A stretch of DNA of 64,000 bases, taken from contig NZ_CP017641.1 in assembly GCF_001983935.1 (NCBI RefSeq), forward strand, positions 5,270,001 through 5,334,000, in the 5' to 3' direction. Below, in pieces: positions 20,020 to 28,424 of the stretch. The stretch's first letter is position 1; every line of letters starts with the position of its first letter. The notes beneath the pieces were generated by a model. The model was not told where the DNA came from. It ran no database searches and was given only the letters and a program-made list of their open reading frames with translations. The position numbers and the translations under genes were made by a program. The DNA comes from Fuerstiella marisgermanici (lineage in GTDB: Bacteria; Planctomycetota; Planctomycetia; Planctomycetales; Planctomycetaceae).

Positions 20020-21954
20020 ATGACTTTCCTCAACCCCACCGCACTGCTGGGAACGCTGCTGGCGCTGCCGATTGTGGTCTTCTATCTGTTGAAGACACGC
20101 CCGCGCCGCGTGCCGGTGTCGACGGTGATGTTTTGGCAGCAGGTATTCGAAGAAAAGAAAACGCGAACTCTGTGGCGGCAGCTCAGGCACCTCGTATCGC
20201 TACTGCTACAGTTGCTTTGGCTTTCGCTGTTGCTGGTCGCCGTCGCAGATCCTGTTTTCACGAGCCAGGCTCGGCAGCCGCGGCGAGTTGTGGTGGTGAT
20301 CGACACGTCGGCCAGCATGCAGGCCACGGAATCCGACGGTCGTACTCGGATGGACGCAGCCAAAGTCGTGATGACGGACCTGGTCGCTTCTCTGCGAGCG
20401 GCCGACGAAATGGCGATCGTCGCCGCACACACTTCGCCCACTGTCGTCAGCGGCTTGACCAGCCATCCACCGACTCTGACACGTTTGACAGAATCAATTC
20501 GCACCACGGATGGAGCAGCCGATGTGCCGGCAGCGATTCGCGTTGCACAAAGGCTGCTGGCGAAACATCCGAATGGCGAAGTGATTGTGGTGTCAGACGG
20601 TTGCTTCCCGCAGGCGACCAAACTGGCGGCCGATCCAGGTGTTAAATGGTCGCAGGTGGGGTCCACGCCTGGTAATGTCGGGATCACTCAATTTCAGGTG
20701 CGACGAAATGTTAGTGATCCGCTTAGCTATCAGACGCTTATCGAAATCAGAAACATGAACGACAACGCTGCAGAATGCAGCGTTGAAATTCAATTAAACG
20801 GACGTCTGCTGGATGTCCTTCCGTTGTCGCTGGAACCGAAGGAAGTCTGGCATCGTGTGCTGGAGCAAACTTCCGCTGAAGGAGGCGTGTTGACGACGAA
20901 GTTGGATCTTGCCGAATCGTCAGCGGACGGCTCTGTTTCTGCACAGCCGACAACGCTGAACGCATTGGCGGCTGATGACGAAGCTTCGGCCGTTCTTCTG
21001 GCGAGGAAAAGTATTCCGGTAACCCTTGTGACCGACGGCAACTGGTTTTTACAACGTGTGCTGGAAGCGAACTCAGTGGTTGAACTGACAGTTGCCACCA
21101 ACCCGCCGCAGTCACTTCCTTCCGACCGAATCCTGATTCTACATAGAAACGTCCCGGACGTGATACCGGCCGGACACGTCATCGTAATCCAACCAAATTC
21201 ATCCACCGATTTGTGGGAACGAAATTCGACGATTGACGAGCCACTGATTGGGCAGCAGGACGATGCCAGCGAATTGCTGCGACATGTGCGTCTGGACAAC
21301 GTGTTGCTGCCTCAGGTGTCGGAAATTGTGCCGCGTGGTGAGCATCAGGCGTTGATCGAAACCGTGTCCGGTGCTCCGCTATACGTCCGGTTCCCTCGCG
21401 AAGGAGGCGACGTATTGGTGCTGACGATCGATCTGGAAAAAAGCGATTTGCCGCTGCGAACGGCCTTTCCTATTCTGCTTAGCAATGCATTGTCGTTTCT
21501 ATCGGGCCATTCCGGTGACATGATGGAAGCGATCACGGCCGGCCAGTCGACCACGATCTCACTGCCGCCAGCGCTGCTCAGAAGTGACGGAAACACAACC
21601 ACAAATTTGTCGCTGATTGCTCCAGACGGCTCGCAGCGTGTTATTCGTGCAGCCGCTTCCAACGAACTTGTATTAACGCTGGACCAGGCAGGCGTGTGGA
21701 AGTTGCAGGCAGAAAATCTTCAACCAGCGGACTCCGCTGCGGAAGACAGTGCTCACAGCCAAGAATTGCTGCTTGCCTGCAATGTGGCAGACGCTCAGGA
21801 AAGCGATCTACAACTGGCAACTGTGGTTTCAACGACAACAGAAGCATCTGCGGCCGGACCTGCCGGTCGGCCTGCATGGATGTACCTCACCCTGGCAGCG
21901 GCGTTGTTCGCCGTGGTTGAATGGGGCCTGTTCCACCGCCGCTGGATTGCTTAA
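20020..21954 (+). CDS. BatA/von Willebrand factor A domain membrane protein
   Basis: 644 aa. The N-terminal BatA segment has two TM helices (about 6-24 and 56-77), with the family start MTFLNPTALLGTLLALPIVV. A vWA domain follows with a complete first MIDAS motif, DTSAS at 95-99, then Thr and Asp ligands (TDLVASLRAADEMAIVA...DGAADVPAAI). A beta-rich middle leads to a C-terminal TM helix (about 623-640). Bat-type proteins bind metal through vWA and work with MoxR ATPases in many bacteria, but no MoxR gene is in the window. The start has no clear SD. It is 70 bases after the zinc-ribbon gene and probably on the same transcript. Its stop overlaps the stop of the convergent gene by 3 bases. Confidence 0.82.
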   Translation: MTFLNPTALLGTLLALPIVVFYLLKTRPRRVPVSTVMFWQQVFEEKKTRTLWRQLRHLVSLLLQLLWLSLLLVAVADPVFTSQARQPRRVVVVIDTSASMQATESDGRTRMDAAKVVMTDLVASLRAADEMAIVAAHTSPTVVSGLTSHPPTLTRLTESIRTTDGAADVPAAIRVAQRLLAKHPNGEVIVVSDGCFPQATKLAADPGVKWSQVGSTPGNVGITQFQVRRNVSDPLSYQTLIEIRNMNDNAAECSVEIQLNGRLLDVLPLSLEPKEVWHRVLEQTSAEGGVLTTKLDLAESSADGSVSAQPTTLNALAADDEASAVLLARKSIPVTLVTDGNWFLQRVLEANSVVELTVATNPPQSLPSDRILILHRNVPDVIPAGHVIVIQPNSSTDLWERNSTIDEPLIGQQDDASELLRHVRLDNVLLPQVSEIVPRGEHQALIETVSGAPLYVRFPREGGDVLVLTIDLEKSDLPLRTAFPILLSNALSFLSGHSGDMMEAITAGQSTTISLPPALLRSDGNTTTNLSLIAPDGSQRVIRAAASNELVLTLDQAGVWKLQAENLQPADSAAEDSAHSQELLLACNVADAQESDLQLATVVSTTTEASAAGPAGRPAWMYLTLAAALFAVVEWGLFHRRWIA

Positions 21955-24900
21955 TCCACGAAGACGAACTCACTGAGATTAAACAGCACGCGGCACAAAT
22001 TTCTAAGGCCATGCTGCTGAGAATAATGTTGCAGGGCGGTCCGTTCGGAATCGGTTGGCTCACGCCCCGTTGCCAATGTGAACGCGTCACTGGCCGGTGA
22101 CTTCGAATCCGCCACTCGAGCCGCAAAGTGGTTCGCCATCGCAAGATTAAAGCTATTATTCAGCAACGATAGGGCCTGCAGCGATGTCAGCGTTTCGTTG
22201 CGACGTGGCGTGCTTTGAGATGAATCGGCGCAGTCCAATGTTGTCATAAACGGGTCTGGCTGCGACCGCACGATGAACCGATACACAGAACGCCGGTGAG
22301 AAGCGGGATCGTCAGGATCGAACTTGTGATACTCGTAGTGCGGCGAATGATCCGCTTTTTCAAGCTCGAACAAATAGAACCCCGGGCCGCCCATCTCAAG
22401 GTTAAGTCGCCCGCTGACAGCCAGAATGGAATCACGAAGTTCTTCGGCGGTTAAGCGACGTCGGTTCATTCGCCACAGGTATTGGTTGTCACTATCCACA
22501 GCGGCGTTAGCAGAATTGTGCTGAGATGCTTGTTGGTAGGTCGTACTATGCACGATCAGACGATGCATATGTTTGAAGGATTGCGTGCGACGAAATTCGT
22601 CGGCCAGCCAGTCCAGCAGTTCCGGATGAGTTGGCAACTGGCCCATGCGACCGAGGTCATTCGGCGAATCAACCAGCCCTTTGCTGAAGTGATACTGCCA
22701 GATGCGGTTGGCGATGGAACGCCACGTGAGTGGGTTGTCGTGATCAGTTATCCATTGAGCCAGGGCGGCTCGCCGATCAGATTCGGAGTGCTCCGACGGC
22801 AGACGCAACTGCCAATCTGCATCTTCGGATAACGGCACGACACCCGGGCTAACACTTTGGCCAGGCTGCTGAACATTACCGCGATGCAACACGCTGACGG
22901 TTCGCGGCGTTCCCGCAGTCGGCTTGAAGTTGCCTTGTGGTTTAAAATGCGTTGCGGCTGCATAGACAGTGAGTTGTTGAGGCAGTTCTGATAGCTCGCG
23001 GGCCACTCGACTGCGTTCTATTTGCAACTGCTTCTGTCTGGCGATCAGAGCCGGCGTGAGCGTACGTGCGGTGATGGCGGTGCGACGGCGGTGGGCATCG
23101 GCCAGTTGTTCCGCAGCTTGCGGGTTGGAATTCTGCGGCCAGATGCCATCAGTCAGATTCGACTTCCGCCAGCGTGGCGGAGCTTCGACCGAATCCAGCG
23201 CCGTCACCTTCGCGCCGGCGGCGACATTACTTCCGCTGGCGTCGAGAACTCGCAGCTCAGCCAACGCAAAGTGGTAGTCGTTTTTGCGAGTGGCCAAATG
23301 CGTTGCCGTGATACGTATTCGGCGAGCCTTAAATTTACCTGGCACCATCGCGACCGGCGCGAGTCCGGGGTTGGCGTAATCAGCGTTCGTGAAATCCCAC
23401 GATTCGACCAATCGCTGCTGCACTGTTTTCGATTCGGTATCGACCGGACGATCGCTGAATGCTTCGACCCTGAATCGCGCGGGGAACCCAAAGCCCGCTC
23501 CGATCCCGGCGTAGTTGTCGTGACACGGGTGCAGAACGACCGTCGTAATTTCAACTTCGTTGCCCAGGTCCACTTCCACCCATTTTTCAGCAGCCGCCGT
23601 AGACGAAATTTGGCTGTGGTAACCGAACTCCGCAGGCTTTGAGAGAGCCGCCGCCTGAGACTTCAGATCGGCAATCCGTTGATCGATCGCCGCCAGTTCT
23701 TTGCCGCCGTCTGTCTTCACGCGATCATCGATGGCTTTCAAATCGGCCGTGATCTCGCGTTCCTGCTGCTGTAAGGCGTGTCGCTGGCGTGCAACGGCAG
23801 GGTCCGTGTCGTAAAGCCGGTCGGCTCGATCCACGGCCGCGAACACCGACTGCAGACTGTAATAGTGTTCCTGAGTGAACGGGTCGAACTTGTGGTTGTG
23901 GCAGCGAGCACACTGGATGGTAATGCTGCAGAACGTGTTCATCGCGTTGCTGACCATATCGTCACGGTCGAGATTCCGAGCAACCTTGCCGTCGATTTTT
24001 TCTTCCGGCACTTCGACATGGCCGATAAAATCCCATGGCCCGGCGGAGATAAAACCCAGCGCCGGAATTGCGTCCACTTCTTCCGGAAACAATGCGTCAC
24101 CGGCGATTTGTTCCTGCACGAATCGTGCGTAAGGCTTGTCGTTGTTGAACGACCGAATCACGTAATCGCGATACGGCCACGCGTTCGGCCGCAGTTTGTC
24201 TTTGTCGTAGCCACAGGTGTCGGCATACTTCACGACGTCCAGCCAATGCCGCGCCCAGCGTTCGCCATATCGCGGCGACGCCAACAGTCGTTCCACCAGT
24301 TGCTCATACGCATCCGGACTGTCGTCGGCGACAAACGCACTAATTTCATCAGGCGTCGGCGGTAGACCGGTGAGGTCATAAGTGATGCGTCGAATCAGAG
24401 TGCGGCGATCCGCCGGCCCGGATCGCATCAACCCATTCTCCACGTGCTGCCTGGCGATGAAGGCATCAATAGGCGACTGCTGCCAACCATTGTTAAGCTT
24501 ATCCCCAGCAGGAACCGCGGGGCGGCGGATTGGTTGAAACGACCACCAGTTGAAGTCGTCCACCGTGTGCTGTTGAAGCGTGATTCCATCGGGCCACGGC
24601 ATACCGGATCCGATCCACTTGTGCAGCAAACGTACCTCGTCGTCCGTCAGTGGTTCGCCATCCTTCGGCATCGACGGGACGCCGCCGGAGTCTGCGGTCA
24701 AAGTCGTCAGCAGGTGACTATCAGCCGCGTCACCTGCGGTCACGAAACCACTTTCGATCAGCGCGGATTTCGATTGCAGGCTGAAGTCACCTTTGCGATC
24801 CGTGTCGTTGTGGCAGGCCAAACATCGCGATTCCAGCAACTGACGAACACGATCGAATTCGCTTGCGTCGTCCTCACCGTGCGCAGTGCCAAACGTGCAG

Positions 24901-24995
24901 GCGAAGATCGTTGCAAACGCAGCCAGACCAAGGAATCGACAGCAGCGTCGGTACCAAACGGAGAGCGTAATCGTCACTTCTGAATCATTCATCAT
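21951..24995 (-). CDS. PSD1 / planctomycete cytochrome C protein (DUF1549-DUF1553)
   Basis: 1014 aa from ATG 24995 (an ATG three bases on is equally possible). There is a signal peptide (about 9-36). The PSCyt1 domain has one heme-binding CLACH. DUF1549 has WARHWLDVVKYADTCGYDKD and CARCHNHKFDPFTQEHYYSLQSVF, a second CxxCH. A central beta region, EKWVEVDLGNEVEITTVVLHP, looks like an F5/8 type C (discoidin) insert. The DUF1553 C-terminus has RSIANRIWQYHFSKGLVDSPNDLGRMG. The family is exported and nearly restricted to Planctomycetes and relatives, often beside DUF1501 or sulfatase genes, which are not adjacent here. Redox or carbohydrate-related roles have been proposed, but none is proven. It is divergent from the HAD gene and convergent with the vWA gene. 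Confidence 0.92.
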   Translation of the reverse strand: MMNDSEVTITLSVWYRRCCRFLGLAAFATIFACTFGTAHGEDDASEFDRVRQLLESRCLACHNDTDRKGDFSLQSKSALIESGFVTAGDAADSHLLTTLTADSGGVPSMPKDGEPLTDDEVRLLHKWIGSGMPWPDGITLQQHTVDDFNWWSFQPIRRPAVPAGDKLNNGWQQSPIDAFIARQHVENGLMRSGPADRRTLIRRITYDLTGLPPTPDEISAFVADDSPDAYEQLVERLLASPRYGERWARHWLDVVKYADTCGYDKDKLRPNAWPYRDYVIRSFNNDKPYARFVQEQIAGDALFPEEVDAIPALGFISAGPWDFIGHVEVPEEKIDGKVARNLDRDDMVSNAMNTFCSITIQCARCHNHKFDPFTQEHYYSLQSVFAAVDRADRLYDTDPAVARQRHALQQQEREITADLKAIDDRVKTDGGKELAAIDQRIADLKSQAAALSKPAEFGYHSQISSTAAAEKWVEVDLGNEVEITTVVLHPCHDNYAGIGAGFGFPARFRVEAFSDRPVDTESKTVQQRLVESWDFTNADYANPGLAPVAMVPGKFKARRIRITATHLATRKNDYHFALAELRVLDASGSNVAAGAKVTALDSVEAPPRWRKSNLTDGIWPQNSNPQAAEQLADAHRRRTAITARTLTPALIARQKQLQIERSRVARELSELPQQLTVYAAATHFKPQGNFKPTAGTPRTVSVLHRGNVQQPGQSVSPGVVPLSEDADWQLRLPSEHSESDRRAALAQWITDHDNPLTWRSIANRIWQYHFSKGLVDSPNDLGRMGQLPTHPELLDWLADEFRRTQSFKHMHRLIVHSTTYQQASQHNSANAAVDSDNQYLWRMNRRRLTAEELRDSILAVSGRLNLEMGGPGFYLFELEKADHSPHYEYHKFDPDDPASHRRSVYRFIVRSQPDPFMTTLDCADSSQSTPRRNETLTSLQALSLLNNSFNLAMANHFAARVADSKSPASDAFTLATGREPTDSERTALQHYSQQHGLRNLCRVLFNLSEFVFVD

Positions 24996-25058
24996 TTCGC
25001 TATGGTGACGATTCCTTCGCCTTCGCACAAGTTTTCAATCGCTGACAGGACCGACCAA

Positions 25059-25742
25059 GTGAATCGAGAGCCGGAAATTCGAGCCGTTATATTTGATTGC
25101 GACGGAACTTTGGTGGACAGTGAAACGTTGAGTCTTTCGGTGTTGGTCGAATTTGTCGCGGAACACGGCGTACAAATCAGCCATCAGGAAGCGATGGAAC
25201 AGTACGCGGGAAATGAGTTGGCGGTCGTGCTGCGTGACATCGAAGGGCGGCTGGGCCGATCGTTACCGGACGACTTTCTGGACAACTTTCGAAACCGTCA
25301 GATCGATCGTCTGAAACTTCACCTGAAGCCCAGCGACGGCGCAGACGAACTGCTGAGCTCCCTGCAGGTCCCCTTCTGCGTGGCTTCCAACGCGCCGGTC
25401 AGCAAGGTGAACGTCTGCCTGAAGGCAACTCGCCTGGATCATCACTTCCAACCTACAACGATTTTCAGTGCGTATGAAATCGAGAAGTGGAAACCGGCTC
25501 CGGATTTATTTTTGAAGGCCGCCGCCTCCATGAACGTTGCTCCGGAACATTGCGCGGTAGTGGAGGACAGCCACTTTGGTGTTCGAGCCGGATTGGCCGC
25601 GGGCATGCAGGTCTTCGCTTACCGACTTCACGCAACACATGACCTCGACGCGCGCACGTTCCAATCCATCACGCACCTCTCAGAACTCAGCCAATACGCA
25701 CCGGCGGGCGGTTGGCGTGGCGGATCGATGAGCGGGGTGTAG
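25059..25742 (+). CDS. HAD-IA family hydrolase (beta-phosphoglucomutase / sugar-phosphatase like)
   Basis: 227 aa from GTG 25059, which has AGGA eight bases upstream and gives the usual short lead MNREPEIRAVIFDCDGT. An ATG at 25002 would add 19 residues and overlap the region upstream of the divergent PSD1 gene. Motif I is DCDGT (Asp13 and Asp15), motif II is in FCVASNAPV, the lysine is in EIEKWKPAPDLF, and motif IV is in VVEDSHFGVRAGLAAGM. The cap and motifs match the phosphatase/mutase subgroup (YieH, GS1, PgmB). The substrate is probably a sugar or sugar-acid phosphate. It is convergent with a Gfo/Idh gene. Confidence 0.85.
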   Translation: MNREPEIRAVIFDCDGTLVDSETLSLSVLVEFVAEHGVQISHQEAMEQYAGNELAVVLRDIEGRLGRSLPDDFLDNFRNRQIDRLKLHLKPSDGADELLSSLQVPFCVASNAPVSKVNVCLKATRLDHHFQPTTIFSAYEIEKWKPAPDLFLKAAASMNVAPEHCAVVEDSHFGVRAGLAAGMQVFAYRLHATHDLDARTFQSITHLSELSQYAPAGGWRGGSMSGV

Positions 25743-25805
25743 ACTGAATCGCCGGCGTTGCTCCCGATGGTCGCCAGAGTTGAGATCGTGCAGACAGCGG
25801 GGGAT

Positions 25806-26942
25806 TTAGCTTTTTGTTACCGCCACAATCTCATTCGGCGAGACGGCTCGCTGTTCGGCGGCGGATAAATACGCGGCATCGACCAGAGCCATCGTCAGCA
25901 GGTTGTCGCGCCCGTTGCATTGAGGTGGCGAATCGGATTCCAGCGCCGTCAGCAGATCTGCCATGGGGCCGATAAACGCATCAGGAAACCACACCGAATC
26001 CCAGCGAGGCTGATGCCACTCGCCATTGTCGCTTGTTGTTGTGTAGTCGACGGTACTGGGACTGCGTGTGGGGTAATCGGGCCAGCCGATTGTTCCGCGA
26101 GCCATCCCGGTCGTGCCTTCGATGCGCCAGTTAATGCCAAGATCGGCGGCCCCACCTTCGCAAGCTGGGCCTGCCCACACGTCGTCCCACGCTGACGCTC
26201 GCGCGCCGCTGTCGTATTCCAGAATGTACAGCGCGATACCGTCAGAATGTTCAAACTGCTGACTGGTGCGAGGGTCCGGACGCACGCTCGCGTAGATGCG
26301 GTCGGGGTTGCCCAGCCAGTACCGAAACGTATCCAGATGATGGATGCTCATAATGCGCAGCGTGACCCAGCCCTGCCGCTGTTGCCACGGCATCCAGTGA
26401 GGAATCGCGCGCATGTCAATCGTGGCCAGAACTGGTTCGCCCAGCGTGCCGGTTTCAATCAAATAGCGACCAGCCATCACAGACTGATCGAACCGCATGT
26501 TCTGATTAACGGCCAGAACCACGCCCGCCTGTTCGCACATCTCCACAATCTGCAGAGCTTCTGCGTAATTTCCACCGAGCGGTTTTTGAGCAAGAATGCC
26601 TTTCAGATTGTGGTCCGTCTGCAACGCGGATCGAATGACGTCGTGCTGAAGGTCGGGCGGCACTGCGATGTCCAGAACTTCGACGTCCGGCGCACAGGCG
26701 ACTTCTGCCACAGAATCACAGACATGATGAATCGCATGCCGTTCCGCAACTTTGGCCGCGTTTGAAACGGTGGCCGACGTGATGGCCACGGGATTCAGGC
26801 CATGTTGGCAGTAGGCGACAAGGTGGCAGTCCGCCATAATAAAACCAGCGCCGATGCATCCGATCCCGATCGACCGATCTTGCGGCAGCTTGGGTTCGAT
26901 GGCGGCGGCAAGTTTTTCGTCGATCTCGTTTTGGTTGTTCAT
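25806..26942 (-). CDS. Gfo/Idh/MocA family oxidoreductase
   Basis: 378 aa from ATG 26942, which has AAGGA six bases upstream; a longer frame from 26981 is less likely. An N-terminal NAD(P)-binding Rossmann fold has [15 protein letters not shown]. The usual catalytic EKP is AQKPLGG here, a Glu-to-Gln change. The C-terminal domain has [21 protein letters not shown] and a long beta sheet. Members oxidise or reduce sugars and related cyclic compounds. There is no signal peptide, so the protein is cytoplasmic. It runs divergently from the zinc-ribbon/BamE-like pair, with 192 bases between. The sugar substrate cannot be told. Confidence 0.88.
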   Translation of the reverse strand: MNNQNEIDEKLAAAIEPKLPQDRSIGIGCIGAGFIMADCHLVAYCQHGLNPVAITSATVSNAAKVAERHAIHHVCDSVAEVACAPDVEVLDIAVPPDLQHDVIRSALQTDHNLKGILAQKPLGGNYAEALQIVEMCEQAGVVLAVNQNMRFDQSVMAGRYLIETGTLGEPVLATIDMRAIPHWMPWQQRQGWVTLRIMSIHHLDTFRYWLGNPDRIYASVRPDPRTSQQFEHSDGIALYILEYDSGARASAWDDVWAGPACEGGAADLGINWRIEGTTGMARGTIGWPDYPTRSPSTVDYTTTSDNGEWHQPRWDSVWFPDAFIGPMADLLTALESDSPPQCNGRDNLLTMALVDAAYLSAAEQRAVSPNEIVAVTKS

Positions 26943-27134
26943 TTTGATCCTTCGGCTGCATTCCGACGTTTCGGCAGACATAATTCACCGCCACGCGAGT
27001 CGTACGCATTGTATCGAGGCCGTAGCCGCAAACTATTCGAACCATTGCTTCGGTGAAAAGCCTGACTTTTCGCTGGAGCGGCCCTTTCCACAGAGAATCG
27101 CGATCGGCCGCCTTACACCTTCACAACGCCAGAC

Positions 27135-28424
27135 ATGCCGCCTTCCTTTCAAAAACTCAAACGACTCAGAACGCAGCTCGGCGGCGGTTCCGCCACTGAC
27201 GTGGAGACGCCGTTTGATGTGGAATGCAAATGCGGCGCACGCGTGACCGGGTTGCGGCGAGCAACATGGATTGAAGCCGAATGCCCGAAATGCAGCCATG
27301 GGGTGTTTGTTCTGCCCGTCAATGTGTATCCCGCCACGCCGAGCGTTAGCAGTGAAATTCTGGGCGGCCCGTTTTCTGAACGGCTGAAAACCGTCGTTTC
27401 TGAGCTGCTGCCCGATCGCAAGACGGTCGACGAACCTGAGGACATCAAACAGAGAAAGCGAAAAACGCGTCGCGGCGGAGTAGCCTCCGATGCTGACACG
27501 CGAGCTGCGACGGACGCTCAAACGAGTCCCGATGTTGATCAACCGCGTCGGCGGACGTTGCAGATGCCGCAATTCGATGTGAAGGCAGCCTTGCGGCGAA
27601 CGTGCACTCCGTTTCGTTTGCTGATGCTGGGCATGGTGGCCGTCGTCGGGCTGACAGGATATTGGATGGCGTATCAGCAACAAGTCGAGGCCGCTCGACA
27701 AACATGGTTGCGATCGGCGGAAGACATCGACGACTTTTTGGCTGCTTCGGACGTGATTCAATTGGAAGCCGTACTGCAGGAATCTGTCGATGCAGGTTAC
27801 CTGCTTGGAAAAAACGATGCCGAGTGGCGATCGCGGCTGAACCTTCTGCAGGAAACGAAAGCCATTAACAATTTGGCGATGACCGACCTGCTGACAGACT
27901 TCGCAGGCGCGTATGACGATCAGGACCGACTGGTCGCCGACGCGGAACAACAGCTGCTGACCGCTGTCACGTCGGGTTGGTTTGTGTTCGATTCATGGTT
28001 AACGGCAGCCAGCAATCAGACAGGCGTGTACCTGATGGAGCTTCCGGCGGCGCCTGGTCGGCATCCTGTTGACGCATACGTTCCGCTGCCGCAACTGGCC
28101 GACCTAATTTCGCACGCCGACGACGAACGAGCCGTCTTTGCCGTGCGTTTTCAAGCGGTTCAGGCACCTGCCGCACAATCGCACGAAGCGTGGCGACTAC
28201 TCGTGGACCCGCCGTCATTTGTGTTGCTCACCAGTGAAACTCATTGCGAGTCCGTCGGACTGAACACGTCCGACGATACAGATCTGTCTGCCGTTCTAAG
28301 TCGGCAGAAGGAATTCGTGGAATCGTCAGAGACATGGGAACATCGAGCGAGCGATTCCGTGGTGCCGCTGGATTTCGCCGCGAAGACAGAAGACGGCACG
28401 AAGGGATGGAACGATGAAGACTGA
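27135..28424 (+). CDS. Zinc-ribbon membrane protein of unknown function
   Basis: A 429-aa protein with a short N-terminal zinc-binding segment: CKC (Cys31, Cys33) and CPKC (Cys50, Cys53), in a pattern seen in many planctomycete membrane proteins. A charged linker leads to one TM helix at 161-180 (RLLMLGMVAVVGLTGYWMAY) and a largely extracytoplasmic C-terminal region of about 245 residues with helices near the membrane and a beta-rich end. I recognise no catalytic family. Its stop overlaps the start of the next gene by 11 bases, which argues that the two proteins are made together. The orientation implies that the zinc ribbon is cytoplasmic and the C-terminus periplasmic. Confidence 0.72.
   Translation: MPPSFQKLKRLRTQLGGGSATDVETPFDVECKCGARVTGLRRATWIEAECPKCSHGVFVLPVNVYPATPSVSSEILGGPFSERLKTVVSELLPDRKTVDEPEDIKQRKRKTRRGGVASDADTRAATDAQTSPDVDQPRRRTLQMPQFDVKAALRRTCTPFRLLMLGMVAVVGLTGYWMAYQQQVEAARQTWLRSAEDIDDFLAASDVIQLEAVLQESVDAGYLLGKNDAEWRSRLNLLQETKAINNLAMTDLLTDFAGAYDDQDRLVADAEQQLLTAVTSGWFVFDSWLTAASNQTGVYLMELPAAPGRHPVDAYVPLPQLADLISHADDERAVFAVRFQAVQAPAAQSHEAWRLLVDPPSFVLLTSETHCESVGLNTSDDTDLSAVLSRQKEFVESSETWEHRASDSVVPLDFAAKTEDGTKGWNDED

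Noticed and set aside
19950-20645. A 231-codon plus-strand frame overlapping the vWA gene
   Set aside because: It is the wrong frame of the BatA/vWA gene, whose TM helices and MIDAS motif are convincing.
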